The translations under genes were made by a program, and so were the position numbers. Below are positions 1-7,778 of a stretch of DNA of 21,310 nt, in pieces. The stretch comes from an uncultured Bacilli bacterium (GTDB lineage: Bacteria; Bacillota_I; Bacilli_A; RFN20; CAG-826). Location: NCBI GenBank assembly GCA_934162685.1, contig CAKPJO010000012.1, forward strand, positions 1-21,310, in the 5' to 3' direction. The notes below the pieces were generated by a model. That model was not told where the DNA came from. It did not search any database and was given only the letters and a program-made list of their open reading frames with translations. Position 1 is the stretch's first letter. Each line of letters begins with the position of its first letter.

Positions 1-266
1 CCTTTTTCACCACGAGGTATTTTAAAATCTAAGATAACATCTTTTTCAGTACCACTATTACTAACACTAGCATTTTCTAATTCTGATACAGTTTCTGTTG
101 TTCCTACTTTAATAGTTGCAGGGCCAATATCTCCTCTATCTCCTTTAGCACCAGTTTCTCCTTTTGGTCCAGTTGGACCTTGTATATAACAGTATGGATG
201 TTTTTTTAAAAAATCATCTATTTTCTTATTAGTGTTATCATACCCCTTATCACAATAATTATACAT
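1..266 (-). CDS. Collagen-like surface protein, N-terminal part (runs off the window)
   Basis: The frame starts at ATG 266-264 behind a strong AGGAGG and stays open to the window edge, so only about 88 residues are visible. After a short N-terminus rich in Tyr, Asn and Lys comes the phrase PYCYIQGPTGPKGETG, followed by Gly-X-Y triplets and then a segment ending ILDFKIPRGEKG. The same order (CYIQGP, Gly-X-Y, short beta segment, IPRG) is seen in the upstream gene at 329-1348, so the two are tandem paralogues. Gly-X-Y proteins of this kind in Bacillota form surface or exosporium filaments of the BclA type. The protein is probably a surface fibre, but the C-terminal head is outside the window and its exact location in the cell cannot be read here. 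Confidence 0.8.
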   Translation of the reverse strand, partial: MYNYCDKGYDNTNKKIDDFLKKHPYCYIQGPTGPKGETGAKGDRGDIGPATIKVGTTETVSELENASVSNSGTEKDVILDFKIPRGEK

Positions 267-328
267 ATTATCCTCCTACTAGTAATAATATATGCAAAAG
301 ATAAAATGAGATTAAACTTTTATATTAA

Positions 329-1348
329 TTAAGAATTATCTATCTTCATAATACTTAGATAAGAAATAGTATCTTCTCCTGGAGTAAGAGTTACATTTTG
401 TGAAGAAGTTAGTGCTAAATCTATTTTTTCATTATTAGTTAAACGAGTAATTATACTGCCATTAAACCATACATATTCCTGATTATTAACTTTCTTCGTT
501 ATTCTTGTACCATTTATAGTAGTATTTTCTTTTCTTACTTCTAATGATACGAAAGCTTCTAATGATGCTACAGCTGCGTAAAAATAGTCTATTTTATATA
601 TTCCTGTATTTAAAATTCTAATTGTGTTAGTAAACGAGGTATCCGTATTTTTAGTTAATCCTTTTTTACTTAATTCTACTTGTATTGGTGTATTTGGCGT
701 TAGAATACTGGAATTACCATTATCTTCATAAAGATTAGCATAAGAATCAAGGATTGCTGTACCTGTTTGACCATTATCACCTTTTTCTCCTTTAGGAATG
801 GAAAAAGTTAAATAATGAGTAGTACCATCAAAATCATCTTTAACTTCAGCTAATTGTCCTGCATCAACTGTCTTAGTATTTAATATTTCTATTCTTTCAC
901 TAGCACCCATTTCTCCTTTAGGTCCAGGATCACCCTTATCTCCTTTTAATCCATTTACACCATCAAAACCCTGTGGTATATAAAAATCCAAAGTATGTAC
1001 ATTCCCAATTTGATTATCTATAACCATAGCTTTAGCATTAGCATCAAGTGTTTCAGTTTTACCAATTATTATTTTATCTCCATCATCACCATTTGCTCCT
1101 CTTGGAATAATAAAACTTAATATAGCATCTTTTTCAGTACCAACATTTATAACCTTAGCATCAGTATTATAATCTCCTGTTATAGTTTCACCTACTCTAA
1201 TAGTAGAATAACCATTTTCTCCTTTAGGTCCAGGATCACCCTTATCTCCTTTTGGTCCTTGAATATAACAATATTTATAATTCATGTTTTCATTCCATTT
1301 TTTTCTTTTTCTTTCATAGTTATCATTAAAACAACTATCATCATTCAT
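329..1348 (-). CDS. Collagen-like protein with C-terminal C1q/BclA-like head
   Basis: 339 residues, starting at ATG 1348 behind GAAGGAGG, which overlaps the last codons of the preceding gene. Order: a Tyr/Asn/Lys-rich N-terminus, CYIQGPKGDKGDPGPKGENG at about residues 27-46, then three modules of about 45 residues. Each module pairs a beta-rich stretch with a 'F-x-I-P-x-G' exit into Gly-X-Y triplets. From about residue 197 there is a beta-strand-rich head with 'tGiYkIdYfyaa', 'sleV' and 'iSYLSIMKI' elements, resembling the C1q/TNF-like jelly-roll head of BclA-type filaments. No signal peptide or LPXTG anchor is visible, as is usual for exosporium/spore-surface collagen-like proteins. It belongs to a co-directional surface cluster with 1350-1895 and 1960-3822. 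A spore or cell-surface filament is likely; a phage fibre cannot be fully excluded. Confidence 0.82.
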   Translation of the reverse strand: MNDDSCFNDNYERKRKKWNENMNYKYCYIQGPKGDKGDPGPKGENGYSTIRVGETITGDYNTDAKVINVGTEKDAILSFIIPRGANGDDGDKIIIGKTETLDANAKAMVIDNQIGNVHTLDFYIPQGFDGVNGLKGDKGDPGPKGEMGASERIEILNTKTVDAGQLAEVKDDFDGTTHYLTFSIPKGEKGDNGQTGTAILDSYANLYEDNGNSSILTPNTPIQVELSKKGLTKNTDTSFTNTIRILNTGIYKIDYFYAAVASLEAFVSLEVRKENTTINGTRITKKVNNQEYVWFNGSIITRLTNNEKIDLALTSSQNVTLTPGEDTISYLSIMKIDNS

Positions 1349-1349
1349 T

Positions 1350-1895
1350 CTAATTACCTCCTTCTAAATTTAAATCATTTAAATCAACAGGTATATTTAC
1401 AAAACTAGTATCAAATAAATTAAACTCTTTAGATGTAAAAATAGGATTATCAATTTTAACAGTTTCTTCATTTGATACTAATTCAAAACTATTTAATTCT
1501 TCACTAAAACTATGTTTACCATCACCTAATATTTGTTTAAAATATACTTTTTGACTACCCTCAGGAGAAAAAGGAACATTTATAAACTTAAGATTACCAT
1601 CTGAATCAGTAATAGCATAATCTCCTTCAATACTACCAGTTATATCAGTTCTCATAAATATAGCGCCTACTATAGGTATATCAGAAGCTTCACTTTCTCT
1701 AACATGTATTTTTAAAATACCATTTGCTGATAACATAAAAGAATAATCATTTACACTATCTGATAATGTTACTATCTTAGGTTCAAGTGTTAAAGAATCA
1801 TATCCTGCTACTTCTGCCTTTACATTATAAGTTCCATTAATAAGTTTTATACTTCCTACCCCATTAGTTATAGGAACAATATATTTTTCTTTCAA
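1350..1895 (-). CDS. Small Ig/prealbumin-like (carboxypeptidase-regulatory-like) beta-sandwich protein
   Basis: 181 residues. The start is TTG 1895-1893, chosen because a strong AAGGGGGTG lies just upstream and no ATG competes. The first part (GVGSIKLINGTYNVKAEVAGYDSLTLEP) matches the pattern of a carboxypeptidase-regulatory or Cna-B-type repeat: a Gly-Tyr turn, then alternating hydrophobics ending in a P-x-x-V strand. A second, longer beta domain (about residues 58-150) contains 'DSDGNLKFINVPF', again typical of the prealbumin-like fold. No signal peptide or membrane segment is visible. Its stop (TAG 1352-1350) lies 1 nt before the collagen-like ATG, whose ribosome site sits in its last codons, so the two are translationally linked. 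It is probably an adaptor or structural part of the same surface assembly. The exact function is not known. Confidence 0.7.
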   Translation of the reverse strand: MKEKYIVPITNGVGSIKLINGTYNVKAEVAGYDSLTLEPKIVTLSDSVNDYSFMLSANGILKIHVRESEASDIPIVGAIFMRTDITGSIEGDYAITDSDGNLKFINVPFSPEGSQKVYFKQILGDGKHSFSEELNSFELVSNEETVKIDNPIFTSKEFNLFDTSFVNIPVDLNDLNLEGGN

Positions 1896-1959
1896 AATAT
1901 CACCCCCTTATGTAATTATCTTTTAACTACCAAATAAAACTTATAAAAATTTAAATATA

Positions 1960-3822
1960 TTATAATAATTCTATACTCCAAATACACTTAGTTATATATT
2001 CTTCATCAATAATAAAGCTAGGATCATTTAAACCTAATAACAAACCTTCTTCTACTGAATAAGTAATATCTTCTACATTTACTACACCACCATTATTAGT
2101 ACCATGATAAATTAATATAGAAATAGTTTTTACTGCTACTATTTCACTATCATTTTTTTTAAATAATAGACTATCACTTAATAATTTATTAGTTTTACTT
2201 TTCATAGGATTTAAGTAATTAATATATAGATTCCAGTCACTACTATTTTTTCTACTATCAACAACTGTTAATGAATTAGGTTTTAATTTAGCTAAAATCA
2301 TAGGAGTATTAGATATAGGCGTATTATTAAATGTGATTACTTCATTTTTATTAAAAAGTGTGATTTCACCATTAAATGGTGTAGTTATTTTACGAGTATT
2401 ATAAATAAAACTAGTTGGTTGACAAACTATTATTTCAATATCAGTACCATCTAGTATAGTATCAGTTAAAGTATATTCAAATAATCCATCATCTGATGAA
2501 GTAACAGCTTCACTATTACCATCATACGATATCAAAACATCAGCATTTTTTAATGTATGCCCTGAAATTTTAACAGATTTATTATCTAAAGCATGAATAT
2601 TTGCCTTAATCATTCCTACAGAAAACTCTTTTCTTCCTTGAAATACAAAATTACTAAGATCAGGTAAATTAGCTTTTTCAATATCTGTATAATTTGTTTC
2701 ATTTATTACTGTAGATGTTTTATTAAATACACCCGTTATATGAGATAGCGCATTTTCTTTATACCAAGAATAATCAGGTAAATCCTCTATAGTACCAGCT
2801 AGTAAAAGCTCCATAGAATCTTTCCACATATTTAATCTACTAAATGTAAAAGAAAAATTAACAGGATTTTCAGTACGTAGTACATTAGCATTTTTAGTAT
2901 AGATACTTACATTTTTAGGATTATTTAAAATAAAGTTTTGATTAGTACCTTTAAAATAAATATTATAGTTATCACTAGGTGTATCTTTATAACTATTAAT
3001 AACAAGAAAACTAGCACCCTCATTTACTTCTAAATTTCCATATATATTCCACATAGGTATTCTCTGATGATTATTTTCAATAAAATTAAATGTTGAATAT
3101 TCATCTATTAAAACATTAAGACAACCATTATTTAGTGTTTGAGCAAATCCGTTACTAGTAGTTAAATTAAATATAGAATTATGTAATAATTTGAAATTAA
3201 GTCTTGGAGTTCCATTAAAAAAAGCATTTAATGTAGTAACATTTACTCTACTATTTTCGAGTATAGTAAATTCTGCTACATCAATAGTATGTAAATATAT
3301 AAAAGCTGTATTTGGAGTATCAATTAAAGTTTGACCTCCTATTTCTATTTGATTACAATCACATACTCTTTGAGCATTCACATTATTAGTATTTTCTATC
3401 GTAATATTACTATCTAAAATAGAAGTAATTCCATACGGATTATAAGATAGTTCAATACCATTAAACTTGATGTTACTATATATAATTTTAGTATTACTAT
3501 AACTTATATCATCTAGTGTAGAAACGATTCCTTTTGTATGAGAAGATTTAATAGTTAAATTTTTAACTATTATTTTTTTATTAGTAGAACTTGCGGTAAT
3601 AACATCATTTTCATCTGTTAAATAATTAGTATAAGTATATTTATTATTTAAATATGTACCATCTATAATAACTTTTTCTTTATTAGCATTAATCACAAAA
3701 CCACTTTCTAGATTTATATCATTGCCAAAATAAATATATAAATAACCATTATCTAAACTTAAAGCTTCTTTTAAGTCGTTACTTGTTGTAACTACTACTG
3801 TTTTATCATCTATTATTTGCAT
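1960..3822 (-). CDS. Parallel beta-helix surface protein with Ig-like C-terminal domain
   Basis: 620 residues from ATG 3822 with AAAGGAAA upstream. Residues about 1-330 show the rhythm of a right-handed beta-helix (pectate-lyase-like fold): many short I/V/L-rich strands separated by Asn-rich turns, such as 'IIVKNLTIKSS', 'SNIKFNGIEL' and 'SNITIENTNN', with Asn ladders. Residues about 400-480 look like an Ig/prealbumin-type module ('VKISGHTLKNADVLISYDGN', then 'SDDGLFEYTL'). The last 120 residues are unassigned beta-rich sequence. No catalytic motif of a lyase is recognisable, so a structural or adhesive role is more likely than an enzyme. It is the first gene of the minus-strand row with 1350-1895 and the two collagen-like genes. 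Beta-helix folds also occur in phage tailspikes, but no phage genes are nearby. Confidence 0.7.
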   Translation of the reverse strand: MQIIDDKTVVVTTSNDLKEALSLDNGYLYIYFGNDINLESGFVINANKEKVIIDGTYLNNKYTYTNYLTDENDVITASSTNKKIIVKNLTIKSSHTKGIVSTLDDISYSNTKIIYSNIKFNGIELSYNPYGITSILDSNITIENTNNVNAQRVCDCNQIEIGGQTLIDTPNTAFIYLHTIDVAEFTILENSRVNVTTLNAFFNGTPRLNFKLLHNSIFNLTTSNGFAQTLNNGCLNVLIDEYSTFNFIENNHQRIPMWNIYGNLEVNEGASFLVINSYKDTPSDNYNIYFKGTNQNFILNNPKNVSIYTKNANVLRTENPVNFSFTFSRLNMWKDSMELLLAGTIEDLPDYSWYKENALSHITGVFNKTSTVINETNYTDIEKANLPDLSNFVFQGRKEFSVGMIKANIHALDNKSVKISGHTLKNADVLISYDGNSEAVTSSDDGLFEYTLTDTILDGTDIEIIVCQPTSFIYNTRKITTPFNGEITLFNKNEVITFNNTPISNTPMILAKLKPNSLTVVDSRKNSSDWNLYINYLNPMKSKTNKLLSDSLLFKKNDSEIVAVKTISILIYHGTNNGGVVNVEDITYSVEEGLLLGLNDPSFIIDEEYITKCIWSIELL

Positions 3823-4015
3823 ATTTTCACTTTCCTTTAATATAATCTATGAAAAAATTAAAAATATACTTAGTTAATATATAACAGAAATAGTATAAAT
3901 GTATAAATTAAAAATTTTTAGCTTAATCATTGGTTTCTACTTCATAGATAGTTTTTTTACTTTTAAGATTTCTTTATAATTTAGATACTTTTTTATTTCC
4001 TAATTTTATAAAATA

Positions 4016-4052
4016 AAAAATACTTAGAGTCTTGATTTTTCTAAGTATTTTT
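4016..4052 (-). terminator. Intrinsic terminator after the split carboxypeptidase gene
   Basis: A 13-bp perfect inverted repeat (AAAAATACTTAGA at 4016-4028, TCTAAGTATTTTT at 4040-4052) with an 11-nt loop. On the minus strand the right arm ends in U-rich sequence, and the hairpin lies just past the stop codon of the 3' carboxypeptidase fragment. It is the expected end of the original host transcript. The rest of the 236-nt gap 3823-4058 holds only the ribosome site of the beta-helix gene and AT-rich sequence; I see no clear promoter or RNA there. Confidence 0.85.
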
Positions 4053-4058
4053 GATTAT

Positions 4059-4855
4059 CTAAAATACTAAATTTCCTACCACAATATCTTTTAAATTATC
4101 TAAAAATAACTTCCAAATATTTTTTTTCTTAACAGCTTCATTCACAACTAATGGATAACTTCCTATTTTATTAGTACCATCATAGATTTCAATGTTTCCT
4201 ATTACTTGATTTTCTTTCAAAGGTAATTTAACCTCATTAATATTTACTTTTTCAGTATAACTTTTTTCAGTATCACTCTTTTTACTTAAAACTGTAATAT
4301 CTCTATCTAAAACAACATCAACCTTGCTCTTAGTAGCTTTATTTAAATCTACTTTCTTAATAACATCACCCTGTTTCTTAATCACTTGAACTTTATACAA
4401 ATTAAATCCATAATCTAAAAGACTAGTAGTTTCCTGATTTCTAACTTTACTAACTGCTTCACCTAATACTATTGCAATTAATCTCATATCATTTCTCTTA
4501 GCTGTTACTGCCATTGTATAACCAGCATTATCCGTAAATCCTGTTTTTAAGCCATCAGCTCCATCATAAAATCTTACTAATTTATTAGTGTTTACTAACC
4601 AAAATTTATTTGGGGTATCAGTACGCAAGTAATCTTCATAAACAGAAGAAAATTCTAATATTTCATCATGCTTTAATAATTCTATCGCAATTAGTGCCAT
4701 ATCATAAGCACTTGAATAATGATTATCTTCATCTAATCCTGTAGGATTCATAAAATTAGTATTTTTTAAGCCTAATTTTTTTGCTTTTTCATTCATCATT
4801 TTAACGAAAGCTTCTTCACTTCCAGCAATTCTTTCTGCCAATACTACAGTTGCAT
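4059..4855 (-). pseudogene. D-Ala-D-Ala carboxypeptidase (PBP5/DacF type), 3' fragment cut off by the element
   Basis: This is the C-terminal two thirds of a serine-type D-Ala-D-Ala carboxypeptidase (peptidase S11), which trims pentapeptides in peptidoglycan. The frame enters at the attachment core and reads DATVVLAERIAGSEEAF. It carries the third active-site motif KTG in 'DGLKTGFTDNAGYT', and ends with a beta-rich PBP5-C-like domain and a short amphipathic tail. The first in-frame start-like codon is TTG 4841-4839 (the L of VVLAER), with no ribosome site, so it is very unlikely to be translated on its own. The missing 5' part is at 19540-19950. Joining the two at the GA core gives an uninterrupted frame of 383 codons, the usual size for this family. 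The gene is therefore inactive while the element is present. Confidence 0.92.
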
Positions 4856-6525
4856 CTGTCGTTGTTACTAAAAAGCAGTAAAAAATCTTTTAAATTTAAG
4901 CTACTATTATTGTAGCCGACTATATTTAATTTAAAATGTAACATTACCTTATGAGTTTCGTTATCTTCGTTAATTTCATCATCTAACTTTTCTACTAATA
5001 TAGTATCTAGTATAGAACCAAATACTCTAAATACACTTTCATCATCATCAAATATAACATCATGTATTTTTTTAAAGAAAGCATCTATATTTGATTTGTA
5101 ATCTACTTTATTATTCATTGATAAATAACTTTGTTTTTTCTTTTCTAAAATAGATATTTCATTATTATATTTTTCTCTTGCCTCATTATACTCATCTCCT
5201 TCTATTTCTTTTCTTGCTCTCATATTGATGAGTTCTGATCTAGCACTTTTTATTTCTTCTATCTTTTTATCAATATCATCTATCTTTCTTGAATAATCCG
5301 ATTTACTTTCTGTTTCACTAATCAAACTATATATTTCTTTCATCATATCGTTTTCTTTATCAAGAATATTATTTGCTATTATTTTAAATATGTTCAATAA
5401 TTCTTCATAGTGAATTATCGGTGTATTACAACCATTTATCTTTTGCCTACCAAACTTTCTATAATTCGAACATCCCCAATATTTACTTTCATAGCCTGTT
5501 CTTTTATTCTTATAACTTCCTTTTATAAATGTTGCACCATCATGATAACATTTTATTTTTCCTGATAAAGCATACCTCATATCAGTCCTTGTGTGAGTTT
5601 TATGATTGACTGAATTTTTTTCTAGTATTTCATTGCACTTATTCCACAATTCTTCTGACACAATTGGTGGACAAGTTTCATTGTCTTTATAAACTATCCA
5701 TTCATCAGGCTTAAATCTTATTCTTTTCTTTGAATGATAATCAACTGTTGTTTCTTTATGAGCACAAAAATAACCTTTATATTTCGGATTTCTAATTATT
5801 CTTCCAATAACAGTTCCAGCAAGTGGTTTATTAGTTTTACTTTTGATATTATATTCATCAAACAAGTAATGGCCTAATTTAGATGTTCCCATATGTTCTT
5901 TGCTATATTCATTAAAGATTAGTCTAATTAACTCTGCTTCTTCTTCTACAATTTCTAATTTGCCTTTATTCTTTTTATAACCATAGAAATTATCATTTCC
6001 TGGAACTATTCCTTTTTCAACACTTCTTTTATACCCAAATCTAATTCTTTCTGATAATTTTCTAATTTCATCTTGTGCAATACTTGACATGATAGTTAAA
6101 CGAAGTTCTGAATCTGAATCAAATGTATTAATATTATCATTTAAAAAAAATACACCAACCCCATAGGTTAATAATTCTTGTGTATATTGAATACTATCTA
6201 TGGTATTTCTTGAAAATCTTGATATTTCTTTTGTTAATATTAAATTAAACATACCTTTTTTAGCATCATCAATCATTTTAAGAAAATTATCTCTTTTATT
6301 AACACTTGTTCCACTTATACCCTCATCAATATATCCTGGGACAAAAATCCAATTAGTTTGCGACTTAATATAATTTTCAAAATACATTACTTGATTTTCT
6401 AGCGAATTTAATTGTTCTTCGTGATCAGTAGATACACGGGCATAAAATGTAACACGAAGTGGTAAGTCAATAATTTTCTTACCTTGTGCTAAAACATTTC
6501 TTATTGAATACAAATTCAGTATCAT
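4816..6525 (-). CDS. Large serine recombinase (integrase of the element)
   Basis: 569 residues from ATG 6525 with AAGAAGGA upstream. The resolvase domain carries the nucleophile Ser32 in YARVSTDHEEQ, with SRFSRN (Arg103, Arg106) and the long E-helix 'IMSSIAQDEIRKLSERIRFG'. A recombinase domain follows (about 175-300, 'GTVIGRIIRNPKYKG'). Next is a zinc-ribbon-like segment with Cys326, Cys352 and Cys366 ('IKCYHDG', 'YWGCSNY', 'INGC'), lacking one canonical Cys, then a coiled coil (about 400-470). It performs site-specific integration between short att sites through a GA core. Arg557 is encoded across the core, so the last 12 residues come from host DNA read out of the carboxypeptidase frame. 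On the excised circle the same frame would instead run 34 codons into the other end, stopping at TAA 19492-19490 (591 residues in all). Function is certain at family level. Confidence 0.96.
   Translation of the reverse strand: MILNLYSIRNVLAQGKKIIDLPLRVTFYARVSTDHEEQLNSLENQVMYFENYIKSQTNWIFVPGYIDEGISGTSVNKRDNFLKMIDDAKKGMFNLILTKEISRFSRNTIDSIQYTQELLTYGVGVFFLNDNINTFDSDSELRLTIMSSIAQDEIRKLSERIRFGYKRSVEKGIVPGNDNFYGYKKNKGKLEIVEEEAELIRLIFNEYSKEHMGTSKLGHYLFDEYNIKSKTNKPLAGTVIGRIIRNPKYKGYFCAHKETTVDYHSKKRIRFKPDEWIVYKDNETCPPIVSEELWNKCNEILEKNSVNHKTHTRTDMRYALSGKIKCYHDGATFIKGSYKNKRTGYESKYWGCSNYRKFGRQKINGCNTPIIHYEELLNIFKIIANNILDKENDMMKEIYSLISETESKSDYSRKIDDIDKKIEEIKSARSELINMRARKEIEGDEYNEAREKYNNEISILEKKKQSYLSMNNKVDYKSNIDAFFKKIHDVIFDDDESVFRVFGSILDTILVEKLDDEINEDNETHKVMLHFKLNIVGYNNSSLNLKDFLLLFSNNDRCNCSIGRKNCWK
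4830..4879. other. Left attachment junction (host 3' half plus element arm)
   Basis: Host carboxypeptidase sequence (codons for ATVVLAE) lies left of the TC core at 4855-4856. The element arm 4857-4879 (begins TGTCGTTGTT, ends AAAAAGCAGT) lies to the right. The arm is the inverted partner of 19572-19594. The recombinase reading frame crosses this junction. Note that serine recombinases act on att sites without extensive identity, and here the identity between the two junctions is only CATC (4853-4856 and 19593-19596). Confidence 0.85.
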
Positions 6526-6542
6526 CGTTTTTTCCTTCTTTA

Positions 6543-6743
6543 CTATATTGGAATTTTTACTATCATATTTTTCATTTCTTTTTTATTATCTAATTTATTT
6601 TCTAATTTAATAATATCTTCATCTAACTTTTTTATAATGTTGTTACATTGACAAAATTCTATTACACCTTTTTTACAAAGCTCATTGATAATTGCTTTCT
6701 TAATTTCTTTTTTAGCAATATCAATTGAAGGATTATTGTCCAA
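6543..6743 (-). CDS. Small helical protein preceding the recombinase
   Basis: 66 residues from TTG 6743-6741. The start is chosen because GAGGAGGAG lies at a good distance upstream. The sequence is predicted almost wholly helical: 'DIAKKEIKKAIINELCKKGVIEFCQCNNIIKKLDEDIIKLENKL', with a charged coiled-coil-like second half. It ends 17 nt before the recombinase ATG, so the two are probably translated from one message. Small helical ORFs directly before large serine recombinases are common in Bacillota elements, and some such proteins act as accessory or directionality factors. Whether this one does is inference; no DNA-binding motif is clear. Confidence 0.65.
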   Translation of the reverse strand: MDNNPSIDIAKKEIKKAIINELCKKGVIEFCQCNNIIKKLDEDIIKLENKLDNKKEMKNMIVKIPI

Positions 6744-6786
6744 TTATTTCTCCTCCTCATTTAAACATATTAGAATAAATGAAAAA

Positions 6787-6815
6787 AAGAACTCTAAATA
6801 TTGAGTTCTTACTAC
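6787..6815 (-). terminator. Intrinsic terminator upstream of the recombinase pair
   Basis: AAGAACTC (6787-6794) and GAGTTCTT (6803-6810) form an 8-bp perfect stem with an 8-nt loop. On the minus strand the stem is followed by a run of Us (As at 6782-6788 on the plus strand). It would end transcripts coming from the 6915-7421 ORF, so the recombinase pair needs its own promoter or readthrough. No convincing promoter is visible in the about 40 nt between the hairpin and the TTG start. The rest of the 171-nt gap (6811-6914) shows nothing else I can name. Confidence 0.75.
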
Positions 6816-6914
6816 TATATTTAAAAAATCAATACTTATTAGATGAAGAAACAATTATCCTAGAATGTTATCTAAAAATATTAAGTTTTCAAATAATACT
6901 CTAGGGATTTAATA

Positions 6915-7421
6915 TTAGTTTTTAAAATCTTTTATTTGTTTTGCAATATCAAATCCACTTAACTCTGAATCAAAGGATAACATTGTAATTTTTTCATCAA
7001 AGTAAATTTCATTATCATATTTAATAATAATTTCACTAAACAAATCTAATTTTTCGTTAAAATCTAGTTTTTCAAATTTTGAAATAATCTCATTATCTTC
7101 CTTATCATAATTAACTCCTATTACATTTCCACTATCTTCATATACTTCATTACTTTTAGTAATCGCATTATAAAGTGATGCGAAATATTGTAATAGTATT
7201 GTACATGAGTTAGGCGACAATCCTGTCATTTCTAAATTAAATATTTTAATATCTTCATCATTTATATAGAATTTATCATCTTTTACACTAATAGTATTTT
7301 CAGCAGTATCTTCATTATCTCTTTGTAGTAGAATTTCTTTCTTATCAGTAGAATTAGTTATAGTTCTTTTAAAAGTATGCTCATATCTTTTTACATAACT
7401 ATCATATATTTGATTTAACAC
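6915..7421 (-). CDS. Unknown 168-residue protein, possibly 5'-truncated
   Basis: No family is recognised. It is acidic and soluble, with mixed helix and strand ('NEVYEDSGNVIGVNYDKEDNEIISKFEKLDFNEKLDLFSEIIIKY'). The first start-like codon is GTG 7421-7419, which has no ribosome site. The frame is open further upstream and reads NLLLGIEVNTPFNNEVLNQI back to a TAA at 7469-7467. Beyond that stop the same frame is open again for about 30 codons. This suggests either a 5' end damaged by a nonsense mutation or an unusual start. It lies between two hairpin terminators (7539-7570 and 6787-6815), apart from the giant-gene operon. Whether it is expressed is uncertain. Confidence 0.45.
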   Translation of the reverse strand: MLNQIYDSYVKRYEHTFKRTITNSTDKKEILLQRDNEDTAENTISVKDDKFYINDEDIKIFNLEMTGLSPNSCTILLQYFASLYNAITKSNEVYEDSGNVIGVNYDKEDNEIISKFEKLDFNEKLDLFSEIIIKYDNEIYFDEKITMLSFDSELSGFDIAKQIKDFKN

Positions 7422-7538
7422 TTCATTATTAAATGGTGTATTGACTTCTATTCCTAATAGAAGATTTTACTTTTCTTCTTCATTTAATAATTTATCATTA
7501 TAAAGTATCTCTTGATTAGTTATGTGGTAAAACAAAAG

Positions 7539-7570
7539 ACTCGGTAATAAAATAACTACCAAGTTTTTTT
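7539..7570 (-). terminator. Hairpin terminator after the giant-gene operon
   Basis: ACTCGGTA (7539-7546) faces TACCAAGT (7557-7564). In minus-strand RNA the stem is 8 bp with one G-U pair and a 10-nt loop, starting right after the stop codon of the small ORF (TAA 7571-7569). The minus-strand tail is only moderately U-rich, whereas the plus-strand side has a clean T7, so it may work in either direction. It separates the operon ending at 7569 from the 6915-7421 ORF. Confidence 0.5.
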
Positions 7571-7778
7571 ATATAATATCTTCTTCAAGCAACAGTTCAC
7601 TTTGTAACTGCGATTTTTTAATTTCCAAATTAATATTATTGTCCTTTGCAAGTTTTAGCATATCTTTTAAACTTATATCCATTTGTTCTAAATATATTTT
7701 CAAATTTACTAAATCAACAGGTGATAAATATTTAATATTAATCTCACCTTTGATTATTTTATTATATATTTCTTCCAT
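7569..7778 (-). CDS. Small helical protein coupled to the giant ART-helicase gene
   Basis: 69 residues from ATG 7778-7776 (MEEIYNKII). That start is preferred over TTG 7790 because GGTGAT lies at the right spacing before it. The start lies inside the 3' end of the giant gene (stop 7764-7762), a 17-nt overlap in a different frame that implies translational coupling. The sequence is charged and mainly helical ('SPVDLVNLKIYLEQMDISLKDMLKLAKDNN', then an acidic tail LLLEEDII). No family is recognised. Tight coupling to the 2200-residue protein suggests a partner or regulator of that protein, such as a small cognate inhibitor, but nothing in its sequence shows which. Confidence 0.65.
   Translation of the reverse strand: MEEIYNKIIKGEINIKYLSPVDLVNLKIYLEQMDISLKDMLKLAKDNNINLEIKKSQLQSELLLEEDII

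Noticed and set aside
1960..3822. Pectate lyase or phage tailspike enzyme
   Set aside because: The beta-helix rhythm is visible, but I could not find catalytic motifs or phage neighbours, so no enzyme activity is claimed.
4839..4841. TTG as a real start for a shorter carboxypeptidase
   Set aside because: It is the Leu codon of the conserved VVLAER stretch, has no ribosome site, and the product would lack the nucleophile and signal peptide.
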